DNA of 34,665 bases, from positions 1-34,665 of the forward strand of contig CACMRG010000016.1 in NCBI GenBank assembly GCA_902616005.1, in the 5' to 3' direction. The stretch comes from an uncultured SAR116 cluster alpha proteobacterium (GTDB lineage: Bacteria; Pseudomonadota; Alphaproteobacteria; Puniceispirillales; Marisalimonadaceae). The notes under the pieces are model-generated. The model was not told where the DNA came from. It saw only the letters and a program-made list of their open reading frames with translations, and made no database searches. Below are positions 24,781-33,370 of the stretch, piece by piece (within the stretch, counting starts at the first letter, position 1; the number at the start of each line of letters is the position of its first letter). The translations under genes and the position numbers were made by a program.

Positions 24781-24894
24781 TGTTGTAATTCCTTAGATAA
24801 ATAAATATTAAATTTTAATTTTTTATTATATGATTTTAAATTTATTTAACAATTAATTTAGATTAAAAATATAAATTTTAAGTGGAGTAAGATT

Positions 24895-25869
24895 ATGCCA
24901 GAAGCTGTAGTACAAAGGACGTATGGTCAATCAGATGTATTAAATATTGAAAAAATAACTGTAAATGACCCAGCTGATGATGAAATTTTAATAAAACAAA
25001 CTGCAATTGGAATTCATTTTCACGATATTTACGTAAGAACAGGACTATATAAAACATTAAATCTACCTGGAATACCAGGAGTTGAAGCTTCTGGAATTAT
25101 TGAAAAATTAGGAAAAAGTGTAAATAATTTAAAAGTTGGTGATAGAGTTGTTTATATTACGGGATCTTATGGGGCCTACTCATCCCATAGAGTAATTAAT
25201 CACAAAATTGTGGCCAAGATACCTGATGAACTTGATGATGCAACTATGGCTACAAATTTTTCAAGAGCTCTTACGGTTAATATGTTAACTGAGCAAGTTT
25301 TCAATTTAAAAGATAAAAAAATAATTCTAGTTACAGCAGCTGCAGGTGGTGTTGGAAGATTACTGTGTCAGTATTTAAATTCTATGGGTAAAATTGTAAT
25401 AGGGACAGTTGGTTCTCAAGAAAAAATAACATTGGCAAAATCATATGGATGTAAAAATGCATTTATTTACAATGATGATAATATAATAGAATATTCTAAA
25501 GAGATAACTAAAGGTAACGGATTTGATTTGGTTTATGACTCAGTAGGTTTGGATACTTTTGAACAATCTTATAATTTAGCTTCCAATTGTGGTTATTTGA
25601 TCAACTTTGGTCAATCATCAGGTCCAATTCCTCCTGTTGAAATGTCAAAACTTGCTCAAAAATCTTTATCTATTTCTCGACCTATATTATTTCACTACAC
25701 AAATCAAAGAAGCTTGTTTGAAAATATGAGTAGGTCGGTATTTGATCAATTTATAAATAACGTTTATTCACTGGAAGATAAAATGTGTTTTGATCTTAAA
25801 AATGTTTCTCAAGCACACGATATTTTAGAGTCAAGAAAGGGTGGAGGAAGTTTATATTTGAAACCTTAA
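24895..25869 (+). CDS. Quinone oxidoreductase-like MDR protein (second copy)
   Basis: A 324-residue MDR protein. IPGVEASGIIEKLGKSVNNL and VGDRVVYITGSYGAYSSHRV belong to the catalytic domain, and VTAAAGGVGRLLCQYLNSMG is the nucleotide motif. SISRPILFHYTNQRSLFENM matches the quinone oxidoreductase C-terminus. GTGGAG at 24881-24886 is a good ribosome binding site before the ATG. It is a distant relative of the protein at 21372-22367, not a recent copy. It begins a plus-strand operon with a rhodanese and a sugar-acid dehydratase. Confidence 0.92.
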   Translation: MPEAVVQRTYGQSDVLNIEKITVNDPADDEILIKQTAIGIHFHDIYVRTGLYKTLNLPGIPGVEASGIIEKLGKSVNNLKVGDRVVYITGSYGAYSSHRVINHKIVAKIPDELDDATMATNFSRALTVNMLTEQVFNLKDKKIILVTAAAGGVGRLLCQYLNSMGKIVIGTVGSQEKITLAKSYGCKNAFIYNDDNIIEYSKEITKGNGFDLVYDSVGLDTFEQSYNLASNCGYLINFGQSSGPIPPVEMSKLAQKSLSISRPILFHYTNQRSLFENMSRSVFDQFINNVYSLEDKMCFDLKNVSQAHDILESRKGGGSLYLKP

Positions 25870-25892
25870 TTGATTTTAAATAATATTTAAGT

Positions 25893-26774
25893 ATGAACAA
25901 AATATATTGGAAGTTTCCAGAATATATATCATCTTTTGAATGGTTAAAAAATAACTTGGATGATGATAAAGTTAGAATTTATGATTGTACTACATACTTA
26001 CACTATCAAGATCAGAATCCTTCATTACCTTACATTGTAGAGAGTGGGTTTAAACAATATCAAATTTCACATATAAAAAATTCTGCTTATTTAGATCTTC
26101 AAAATGATTTGTCAGATAATTCGAGTAAGTATAGGTTTACACTTCCTGATTATCCCACTCTAGCAGAAAAATTTTCAGATTTAGGCATAGGTGACAAATT
26201 CCACATAGTGTTATATTCAAGGAATGGACTTCAATGGGCCACTAGAATTTGGTGGATGTTATATGTTTTAGGATTTAAAAATCTAAGCATTTTGAATGGT
26301 AGTTTTTATGAATGGGAAAAAAATAATTTACCTACCGAAAGTAAAATAAATAAATTTGAAAAATCTGATTTTAAGAAAGAAATTGATGATACAATTTTTG
26401 TTGATAAAAATAGAGTGTTAGAATCCATGAATAAAAAGCACTGCGTGATTTTAAACTCTTTAACAGTAGATTTACATAATGGAGAAAATCCAAGGTATGG
26501 TAGACCTGGAAGAATTCCAGGAAGTTTAAATATTCCTTTTCATGAGTTAACTGATATAAGAAAAGGATGTTTTAAAACTCCAAGTGAATGTTTAGAAGTA
26601 TTTAAAAAAAAAGGTATTTCTATTAATTCACGTGTTTTAAATTATTGTGGTGGTGGTATAGCAGCATCATTAGATGCATTTGTTTTACTTCAATTGGGTT
26701 ATGATGATATTGAAATTTATGATAATTCTATGAGTGAATGGGCAACTGATGATAGCTTACCTATAGAAATTTGA
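25893..26774 (+). CDS. Two-domain sulfurtransferase (thiosulfate/3-mercaptopyruvate type)
   Basis: A 293-residue protein with two rhodanese domains (about 10-140 and 165-290). The N-terminal domain is the inactive type with RIYDCTTYLHYQDQNP and QYQISHIKNSAYLDL. The second keeps the active cysteine in LNYCGGGIAASLDAFVL, and NPRYGRPGRIPGSLNIPFHE precedes it. The CGGGIAA loop differs from the CRKGVTA of classical rhodanese and CGSGVTA of mercaptopyruvate sulfurtransferase, so the sulfur donor is open. It lies between an MDR and an IlvD/Edd dehydratase, spacers 23 and 24 nt; the dehydratase needs an Fe-S cluster, though a direct link is only a guess. Confidence 0.92.
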   Translation: MNKIYWKFPEYISSFEWLKNNLDDDKVRIYDCTTYLHYQDQNPSLPYIVESGFKQYQISHIKNSAYLDLQNDLSDNSSKYRFTLPDYPTLAEKFSDLGIGDKFHIVLYSRNGLQWATRIWWMLYVLGFKNLSILNGSFYEWEKNNLPTESKINKFEKSDFKKEIDDTIFVDKNRVLESMNKKHCVILNSLTVDLHNGENPRYGRPGRIPGSLNIPFHELTDIRKGCFKTPSECLEVFKKKGISINSRVLNYCGGGIAASLDAFVLLQLGYDDIEIYDNSMSEWATDDSLPIEI

Positions 26775-26798
26775 TGATATAAAGTTTAAGGAGAAGAT

Positions 26799-28577
26799 AT
26801 GTCAAAAAAATTTAATTCAAAACTAAGAAGTCAACAATGGTTTGACAATCCCGAAAACCCAGGTATGACCGCTTTATATATTGAAAGGTCTTTAAATTTT
26901 GGACTAACACCTGAAGAGTTGCGTTCTGGGAAACCTATTATAGGAATTGCTCAGACTGGTTCTGATATTTCTCCTTGCAATAGAATTCATGTAAAATTAG
27001 CAGAAAGAGTAAGAGAGGGAATAAGAAGTGCAGGAGGAATTGCTCTTGAGTTCCCAGTGCATCCAATACAAGAAACATTAAAAAGACCTACTGCATCATT
27101 AGATAGAAATCTTGCTTATTTAGGGTTGGTTGAAATTTTACATGGATATCCAATTGACGGGGTTGTTTTAACAACTGGTTGTGATAAAACTACTCCAGCA
27201 TGTTTAATGGCGGCTGGTACAGTTGATATTCCTGCAATAGTATTATCTGGTGGCCCTATGCTTGATGGATGGCATGATGGAAAATTAGCTGGATCTGGTA
27301 TGGCTGTATGGGACAGTCGAGTTGAGTTATCTGCTGGACGAATTAATTATGATGAGTTTATGGATATAGTTACATCCTCTGCGCCATCCGATGGACATTG
27401 TAATACAATGGGAACAGCATCTACAATGAATTCTTTAGCTGAGGCTCTAGGTATGAGTTTGACAGGTAACGCTAATATTCCAGCACCTTATAGAGAAAGA
27501 GGTCAAATGGCTTATAGAACAGGTTTGAGGATTGTTGAAATGGTTAAAGAAGACTTAACTCCCTCTAAAATTATGACACGAAAAGCATTCGAAAATGCTA
27601 TAGTTGTTAATTCTGCTATCGGAGGATCAACTAATGCTCAAATTCATATAACTGCAATAGCAAGACATGTTGGTATTGATTTAGAAACAGATGCTTGGCA
27701 GAATGTCGGATATGATATTCCATTGATGGTTAATGTACAACCTGCAGGAAAATATCTTTGTGAGAGTTATCATAGAGCTGGTGGAACTGCTGCTGTTATG
27801 AGTGAGCTTTTATCAAATAATAAAATACATGGAGACGTAACTACAGTTTCAGGAAAGAAAATGTCTGAGTGTCTTAATGGACTTAAAATTAAAGATAAAG
27901 ATGTAATTTCAGAGTTTAAAAATCCATTAAAAACAAGAGCAGGCTTTATTGTTTTAAAAGGAAATTTATTTGAATCAGCAATAATGAAAACTTCTGTTAT
28001 TTCTGATGAGTTTCGAAAAAAGTTTTTATCTAAACTTGGCAAAGAGGGGGTTTTAGAAGGCAGAGCTATTGTTTTTGAAGGATCTGAAGATTATCATGAT
28101 CGTGTAAATGATGATTCACTAAATATGGATGAGAATTGCATTCTTGTAATTAGAGGAGCTGGCCCAATAGGTTGGCCTGGTTCAGCTGAAGTAGTAAATA
28201 TGCAACCGTCAGATAAATTAATTAAACAAGGCATCACAGAACTACCATGCATTGGTGATGGAAGACAATCAGGAACTTCAGGGAGTCCTTCAATTTTAAA
28301 TGCATCTCCTGAAAGCGCAGTTGGTGGAGGATTAGCTTGGCTAAGAACTGGTGATACAATACAAATTGATTTAAATAAATTCACGGCCAATATGTTGGTT
28401 GACGATGATGAGATACAAGAAAGGAAAAAAAGTGGTCCACCAAAATTTCCTTGTCATCAAACACCATGGCAAGAGATTTATAGAAATCATGTTGGGCATA
28501 TGGCAGATGGAGGAATTTTAGAAAATGCTGTTAGTTATCAAAAAGTTAAAAAATCTTTACCAAGAGATAATCATTAA
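26799..28577 (+). CDS. IlvD/Edd-family aldonate dehydratase (L-arabinonate/D-xylonate dehydratase-like)
   Basis: A 592-residue Fe-S dehydratase, the length of pentonate dehydratases rather than IlvD (about 560) or Edd (about 605). Fe-S ligands are the cysteines in QTGSDISPCNRIH, TTGCDKTTPACLMAA and GHCNTMGTASTMN. NSAIGGSTNAQIHITA and ESYHRAGGTAAVMSELL are conserved, and GDGRQSGTSGSPSILNASPE plus GGLAWLRTGDTI lie in the C-terminal domain. It would convert a C5 or C6 aldonate to its 2-keto-3-deoxy acid. AAGGAG at 26788-26793 is a strong ribosome binding site. It is the third gene of its operon and overlaps the convergent hydroxyacid dehydrogenase gene by 4 nt. Confidence 0.92.
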   Translation: MSKKFNSKLRSQQWFDNPENPGMTALYIERSLNFGLTPEELRSGKPIIGIAQTGSDISPCNRIHVKLAERVREGIRSAGGIALEFPVHPIQETLKRPTASLDRNLAYLGLVEILHGYPIDGVVLTTGCDKTTPACLMAAGTVDIPAIVLSGGPMLDGWHDGKLAGSGMAVWDSRVELSAGRINYDEFMDIVTSSAPSDGHCNTMGTASTMNSLAEALGMSLTGNANIPAPYRERGQMAYRTGLRIVEMVKEDLTPSKIMTRKAFENAIVVNSAIGGSTNAQIHITAIARHVGIDLETDAWQNVGYDIPLMVNVQPAGKYLCESYHRAGGTAAVMSELLSNNKIHGDVTTVSGKKMSECLNGLKIKDKDVISEFKNPLKTRAGFIVLKGNLFESAIMKTSVISDEFRKKFLSKLGKEGVLEGRAIVFEGSEDYHDRVNDDSLNMDENCILVIRGAGPIGWPGSAEVVNMQPSDKLIKQGITELPCIGDGRQSGTSGSPSILNASPESAVGGGLAWLRTGDTIQIDLNKFTANMLVDDDEIQERKKSGPPKFPCHQTPWQEIYRNHVGHMADGGILENAVSYQKVKKSLPRDNH

Positions 28578-29515
28578 TTAACTGGACTGAGTGTAGTATT
28601 TGTTGTCAACATTTGTACAATGTTATCATAAACAAGTTTCCCCATGTCGTATCTAGTTTCAACAGTTGCTGATCCAATGTGAGGAGTTAGAATAACATTA
28701 TTTAAATTAATTAAATCGTCAGGTACATTTGGTTCATTTTCAAAAACATCTAAACCTGCACCACGAATGATATTATTTTGCAACGCGTAAATAAGTGCCT
28801 TTTGATCAATAACTGTACCTCTTGCAATGTTAATTAAAAATCCATTTTTACCAAGTTTTTGAAGAACATTAGCATTAACTAAATGCTTTGTTTCTTCACC
28901 TCCTGGAGTAATTACACATAGTGTATCAACGTATTCAGCCAAATCTTCTAATTTTGAAAAATATTTGTATTTAACATCTTTTTGATTTCTTGAGTGATAA
29001 CAAATTTCACAATTAAAAGATTCAATTCTTTTTGCAATTGTTTTTCCAATTCTTCCCATACCTAAGATCCCAAACTTAGTTCCTGAAAACTTTTTTGATA
29101 ATGGGTATTCAGATTTAAGCCATTTTTTCTCTAATAAAAATTGATTTGCTAAAGCAATGTTTTTATATACACATAATGATAAGGCAATTGCTGTGTCTGC
29201 AACTTCGTCATTTAATACATCAGGGGTATTTGTTACTTTAACGTTTGATAAAGTTGCTTGTTTAACATCAACAGCATCATAACCCACACCATAGTTCGCG
29301 ATTATTTTTAATTTGGGTAGTTTTTTAATGAGTTCGCTTGAAACAGCAGTTCCTCCCATAACTGCTATGGCTTCAATTTTATCACTTAAGCTTTCAATGA
29401 ATTTTTCTGCATTTTCCTGTTCATAAGATTTAAACGTATTAAACGTTTCATCAAAAAGTTTAGTAATTTTATTTGGAAATAATGACATGATTAATACATT
29501 TTTTTCAATTTTCAT
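28574..29515 (-). CDS. D-isomer-specific 2-hydroxyacid dehydrogenase (glyoxylate/hydroxypyruvate reductase-like)
   Basis: A 313-residue NAD(P)-dependent dehydrogenase. The nucleotide motif is GILGMGRIGKTIAKRI (GxGxxG), and the catalytic Arg-Glu-His set is in NIARGTVIDQKALIYAL, FENEPNVPDD and LTPHIGSATVETR. IIANYGVGYDAVDV and NTPDVLNDEVADTAIAL are in the substrate-binding domain. Reduction of glyoxylate, hydroxypyruvate or another 2-oxo acid is expected. It is transcribed after the KDG kinase gene with a 12-nt gap, so a role in the same catabolic flow is likely. Confidence 0.93.
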   Translation of the reverse strand: MKIEKNVLIMSLFPNKITKLFDETFNTFKSYEQENAEKFIESLSDKIEAIAVMGGTAVSSELIKKLPKLKIIANYGVGYDAVDVKQATLSNVKVTNTPDVLNDEVADTAIALSLCVYKNIALANQFLLEKKWLKSEYPLSKKFSGTKFGILGMGRIGKTIAKRIESFNCEICYHSRNQKDVKYKYFSKLEDLAEYVDTLCVITPGGEETKHLVNANVLQKLGKNGFLINIARGTVIDQKALIYALQNNIIRGAGLDVFENEPNVPDDLINLNNVILTPHIGSATVETRYDMGKLVYDNIVQMLTTNTTLSPVN

Positions 29516-29527
29516 TTACACCTCTAA

Positions 29528-30460
29528 TTATATTTTCATTTTTGACTTTGGAATGATTGCGCCTCTATATTTGAGTACATTTTTTGTTATGACATGAGAC
29601 CTTAAAATTTTTTCTTCAATTGATAAATGTTTATTTTTTAGATGATATGCTAAAAAAGATCCATTAAAAGAATCTCCTGCAGCAGTTGTATCAATTGCTT
29701 TAATAATTGGTATATTTATTGAACCAATTTTATTGAATTCAGAATAAAATATTTTTTCGAAATATTTTAAAATAATTATATTATCTTTTCTTTTAAAAGT
29801 ATTTATAAATTGAAATGGATCAGACTTTCCAAATATTTCAATTATATCATCAAATGATATGAAATTTATTTTAGAAAAAAGATTACTTTTTTTAAATAAA
29901 CTTTGAGATTTAATTTTGTTATCATGGAAACTATTTCGATAATTAAAATCAAAAGCTGTAAGTTTAGATTTTTTTGATAATTCAATTAATTTATTTTGAT
30001 CCTTAGGCTTTAAAATCCCAAGAGAAATGCCTGTGTAATAAAATAATTCAGTATTACTAATGAATTTTTCTAAATTATCTAAATTACATTTTTTTATCAT
30101 TTCTTTTGCGGCTGATTCATTTCTCCAATATGCAAAACTTCTATTCCCTTTTTTATCTGTTTGAATAGAATAAATTCCAGGATACTTTCCCTTAATTCTT
30201 TGTATTAGGTTAGTTTTTAAATTTTCATATTTAAATCTTTCTATCATCATTTCAGATAAATGATCTTTACCCAATCCAGTAAAATAAAAAGTATTAAATA
30301 GTTTATTTGTCAATCTACAAAAATATACAGCTGCATTAAACGTATCACCACCAAAATTTAAATTCATTTTAATTTGCTTTTTATCTAAATTATCAGTATT
30401 ACCACTGACTTCGATCATGCATTCACCAGCAAAAATTGAATTTTTAATATTTTTTTTCAT
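29528..30460 (-). CDS. kdgK: 2-dehydro-3-deoxygluconokinase (KDG kinase, PfkB family)
   Basis: A 310-residue PfkB sugar kinase. It starts with IFAGECMIEVSG and NFGGDTFNAAVYFCRLTN, typical for KDG kinases, and the ATP-binding/anion-hole motif is AIDTTAAGDSFNGSFLAYHL with the catalytic Asp in AAGD. The DTTAAGD form, instead of DTTGAGD, is the KdgK version of the motif. It phosphorylates 2-keto-3-deoxygluconate to KDPG, the substrate of the aldolase at 18896-19501. The codons are very AT-rich compared with its neighbours (many Lys, Asn and Ile). It is the first gene of a two-gene operon and is divergent from the FAD-oxidase pair. Confidence 0.92.
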   Translation of the reverse strand: MKKNIKNSIFAGECMIEVSGNTDNLDKKQIKMNLNFGGDTFNAAVYFCRLTNKLFNTFYFTGLGKDHLSEMMIERFKYENLKTNLIQRIKGKYPGIYSIQTDKKGNRSFAYWRNESAAKEMIKKCNLDNLEKFISNTELFYYTGISLGILKPKDQNKLIELSKKSKLTAFDFNYRNSFHDNKIKSQSLFKKSNLFSKINFISFDDIIEIFGKSDPFQFINTFKRKDNIIILKYFEKIFYSEFNKIGSINIPIIKAIDTTAAGDSFNGSFLAYHLKNKHLSIEEKILRSHVITKNVLKYRGAIIPKSKMKI

Positions 30461-30510
30461 TTAAAATTATTATATTTAATGTAGTAATATCATAAGTATA
30501 TTAATTTTAA
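30461..30510. promoter_or_regulatory. Near-perfect 14-bp inverted repeat in the divergent kdgK spacer
   Basis: TTAAAATTATTATA (30461-30474) and TATATTAATTTTAA (30497-30510) are reverse complements with one mismatch, separated by 22 nt. Each arm contains a plausible -10 element facing outward: TATAAT (30474-30469) for kdgK and TATATT (30497-30502) for the FAD oxidases. The arms are pure A/T, so chance is a real alternative. If the -10 call is right, kdgK would have almost no leader. Confidence 0.3.
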
Positions 30511-30522
30511 TAGGGATCAAAA

Positions 30523-31935
30523 GTGAGTGTATTAGAAAAAGAATTTGAAGTATCTGATTTAAATTTTGATTTTAATAAAAAAGATGCTGTTACAGAATTG
30601 ACAAAAGAATTCGGTCAGCAATTTTCTATATCAAAAAGTGTAAGGGAACAACACACTGATACGACTACAATACATACCTCAAAGTTACCTGACGGAGTTG
30701 TTTTTGTAGAAAATGAAATAGATATAAAAAAAACAGTTGAAATTTGTCAAAAATACAAATGTCCTATAATTCCTTTTGGAGTTGGATCTTCGCTAGAAGG
30801 GCATGTTAATGCTTTATATGGAGGTATATCAATTGATCTTAATAACATGAATAAAATTTTACATGTATCCCCCGAAGATGGTTATGCAGTAGTGCAACCA
30901 GGTGTTACTAGAGAGCAGTTGAATGTATATCTAAGAGATACGGGACTTTTTTTCCCAATTGACCCAGGTGCAAATGCATCTCTTGGTGGTATGGCAAGCA
31001 CAAATGCTTCTGGCACTAATGCAGTACGATATGGAACAATGAAAGATAATGTTATTTCTTTAAAATGTGTAATGCCAAATGGTGAAATAGTTAAAACATC
31101 CAATAAAGCAAAAAAAAGTTCAGCTGGTTATGATTTAACAAGACTGATTGTTGGATCTGAGGGCACCCTTGGGATTATTACAGAAATTACAATTAAATTA
31201 TATGGCATTCCTGAAGTTATAGCAGGAGGTAGAGTAACTTTTCCATCAATAAAAGACGCTACTGAAGCAGTAATTATGGTAATTCAGGCTGGTATTCCTG
31301 TCGCAAGAATTGAATTATTAGATCAAGAACAGGTTAAGGCTTGTAATAACTACTCTAAACTAAATTTGCCAGAAGAACCACTATTACTTCTTGAATTTCA
31401 TGGAAGTGAATCGTCTGTAAAGGAGCAATCTGATTTCTTTTCAGAAATTGTAGCAGATTTTGGAGGAAACAATTTTGAATCAACTTCTAATAATGAAGAA
31501 AGAAATAAACTTTGGAGAGCAAGACATGATGCCTATTACGCAACTAAATCTTGTAAGCCTAATCATGAATATATTGCAACAGATGTGTGTGTACCAATTT
31601 CAAAGTTGTCAGAATGCATCGAAAAAACACAAAACGATTTAACAAAATATGATTTATTTGGTCATATTGTTGGACATGTTGGGGACGGAAATTTTCATGT
31701 TCAATTAATGGTAAATCCTAAAAATGACATTGAAATTAATAATTTAAATAAATTTCTTGACGATTTGTCAAAAAGAGCAATCTTACTTGATGGAACATGC
31801 ACCGGTGAACATGGAATAGGGCAAGGAAAAAAACAGTATCTAGTAGAAGAATTAGGTAGTTCAGTTGATTTTATGAAAAATATTAAAAAAGCTTTAGACC
31901 CATTTAATATTATGAATCCAGGAAAAATATTTTAA
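30523..31935 (+). CDS. FAD-linked D-lactate/glycolate dehydrogenase (GlcD/Dld type), copy 1
   Basis: A 470-residue VAO-type flavoenzyme, starting at GTG 30523 with AGGG 8 nt upstream. The FAD-binding PCMH domain has IIPFGVGSSLEGHVN, VVQPGVTREQLNVYLRDTG, FFPIDPGANASLGGMASTNA and YDLTRLIVGSEGTLGIITEI. The C-terminal cap holds HVGDGNFHVQLM and CTGEHGIGQGKKQYL, with metal-binding and substrate His residues, ending NPGKIF. It oxidises a D-2-hydroxy acid (lactate, glycolate, possibly sugar-derived) and passes electrons to the quinone pool or cytochrome c. No GlcE or GlcF is adjacent, so the single-subunit D-lactate dehydrogenase type is more likely. Confidence 0.93.
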   Translation: MSVLEKEFEVSDLNFDFNKKDAVTELTKEFGQQFSISKSVREQHTDTTTIHTSKLPDGVVFVENEIDIKKTVEICQKYKCPIIPFGVGSSLEGHVNALYGGISIDLNNMNKILHVSPEDGYAVVQPGVTREQLNVYLRDTGLFFPIDPGANASLGGMASTNASGTNAVRYGTMKDNVISLKCVMPNGEIVKTSNKAKKSSAGYDLTRLIVGSEGTLGIITEITIKLYGIPEVIAGGRVTFPSIKDATEAVIMVIQAGIPVARIELLDQEQVKACNNYSKLNLPEEPLLLLEFHGSESSVKEQSDFFSEIVADFGGNNFESTSNNEERNKLWRARHDAYYATKSCKPNHEYIATDVCVPISKLSECIEKTQNDLTKYDLFGHIVGHVGDGNFHVQLMVNPKNDIEINNLNKFLDDLSKRAILLDGTCTGEHGIGQGKKQYLVEELGSSVDFMKNIKKALDPFNIMNPGKIF

Positions 31936-31943
31936 GGCTTATT

Positions 31944-33356
31944 ATGTCAGTAAATGAAAGCCAATGGTTAGGAAAAACATATAATAAAAAAAATATTCAA
32001 GAATGTATTTCTAAAATAAAAGATAAATTTGGACAGCAATTTTCCGATTCTAAAAGTATTAGAGACCAACATTCACATACGATGACTATTCACGAATCTG
32101 AATTACCAGATGGAGTTTTATTCGCATCAAATAAAAATGACGTATCAGATGCAGTAAAAATTTGTAATGATTTCAGATGTCCTATTATTCCTTTTGGTGT
32201 CGGATCCTCTTTTGAAGGGCATGTTAATGCTCCATTTGGTGGTTTATCTATTGATTTGAATAATATGAATGAAATACTTAATGTATATCAGGATGATTTA
32301 TTGGTTACGGTTCAACCAGGAGTTACAAGGGAACAACTTAATACTCATCTCAGAGATACAGGTCTATTTTTTCCAATTGATCCTGGTGCAAATGCGTCAA
32401 TTGGAGGTATGTCTTCAACGAGAGCATCTGGAACAAATGCGGTTAGATATGGAACAATGAAGGATAATGTTGTTTCGTTAGAGGCAGTAATGCCAAATGG
32501 AGAAATAATTAAAACTTCAAATAAAGCAAAAAAAAGTTCTGCTGGTTATGATTTAACTAGACTTTTAGTTGGTTCTGAAGGAACTTTGGGCATAATTACA
32601 GAAATTACATTAAAGCTTTATGGCATACCAGAAGTTATAGCTGGCGGCCGAGTATCATTTACATCTATAAAAGATGCAGCAGATACAGTTATAACTACAA
32701 TTCAATCTGGTATTCCTGTAGCAAGAATTGAACTCTTAGATGCAATACAGGTTAAAGCTTGTAATTTGTATTCAAGATTAAGTTTGCCAGAAGAACCATT
32801 GCTACTTTTGGAATTTCATGGAAGCAAAAAATCTGTTGATGAACAGTCAGAGCTTTTTGGTGAAATTGCTCTTGAGTTTGGAGGCAATAATTATGAATGG
32901 ACTTCAAATAATGAGGAAAGAAATAAATTATGGAAAGCTAGACATGATGCATATTGGGCTGCAAGATCTTATATGCCTGGTACAGAAATGTATTCTACCG
33001 ATGTTTGTGTACCAATATCTAGACTATCAGAATGCATTGTTGAAACAGTAAAAGACTTAAAAGATAATGATTTAATTGGTCCCATAGCAAGTCATGCTGG
33101 TGATGGAAATTTTCATGTTGCTGTAATGCTAGATACAAATAACGAAAATGAAGTTTCTAAATTAGGACCTTTCTTAGACAGGTTATCTGATAGAGCCATT
33201 AAAATGGATGGAACTTGTACAGGAGAACATGGAATTGGGCAAGGTAAAAGAAAATATATGTATAATGAATTAGGTAATTCAGTTGATGTCATGGAGGCAA
33301 TTAAAAAATCTTTTGATCCAAATTTGATTATGAATCCTGGAAAACTGTTTATCTAA
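31944..33356 (+). CDS. FAD-linked D-lactate/glycolate dehydrogenase, copy 2 (tandem paralog)
   Basis: Same 470-residue length and layout as the gene 8 nt upstream, and about 70 percent identical by eye, with long identical blocks such as NASGTNAVRYGTMKDN-type segments and KTSNKAKKSSAGYDLTRL. Differences concentrate in the N-terminal 30 residues and around the C-terminal cap (SHAGDGNFHVAVML here, GHVGDGNFHVQLMV in copy 1; AARSYMPGTEMYSTD against ATKSCKPNHEYIATD). These changes lie near the presumed substrate site, so the two copies may differ in substrate. Codon usage has drifted, so it is an old duplication, not a recent one. Confidence 0.93.
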   Translation: MSVNESQWLGKTYNKKNIQECISKIKDKFGQQFSDSKSIRDQHSHTMTIHESELPDGVLFASNKNDVSDAVKICNDFRCPIIPFGVGSSFEGHVNAPFGGLSIDLNNMNEILNVYQDDLLVTVQPGVTREQLNTHLRDTGLFFPIDPGANASIGGMSSTRASGTNAVRYGTMKDNVVSLEAVMPNGEIIKTSNKAKKSSAGYDLTRLLVGSEGTLGIITEITLKLYGIPEVIAGGRVSFTSIKDAADTVITTIQSGIPVARIELLDAIQVKACNLYSRLSLPEEPLLLLEFHGSKKSVDEQSELFGEIALEFGGNNYEWTSNNEERNKLWKARHDAYWAARSYMPGTEMYSTDVCVPISRLSECIVETVKDLKDNDLIGPIASHAGDGNFHVAVMLDTNNENEVSKLGPFLDRLSDRAIKMDGTCTGEHGIGQGKRKYMYNELGNSVDVMEAIKKSFDPNLIMNPGKLFI

Positions 33357-33370
33357 AATAATCAAAAAAA

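Noticed and set aside
24798-24848. Inverted repeat TAAATAAAT ... ATTTATTTA between the divergent uxaA-type and MDR genes
   Set aside because: The arms are pure A/T in a spacer that is almost all A/T, so matches of this length are expected by chance.
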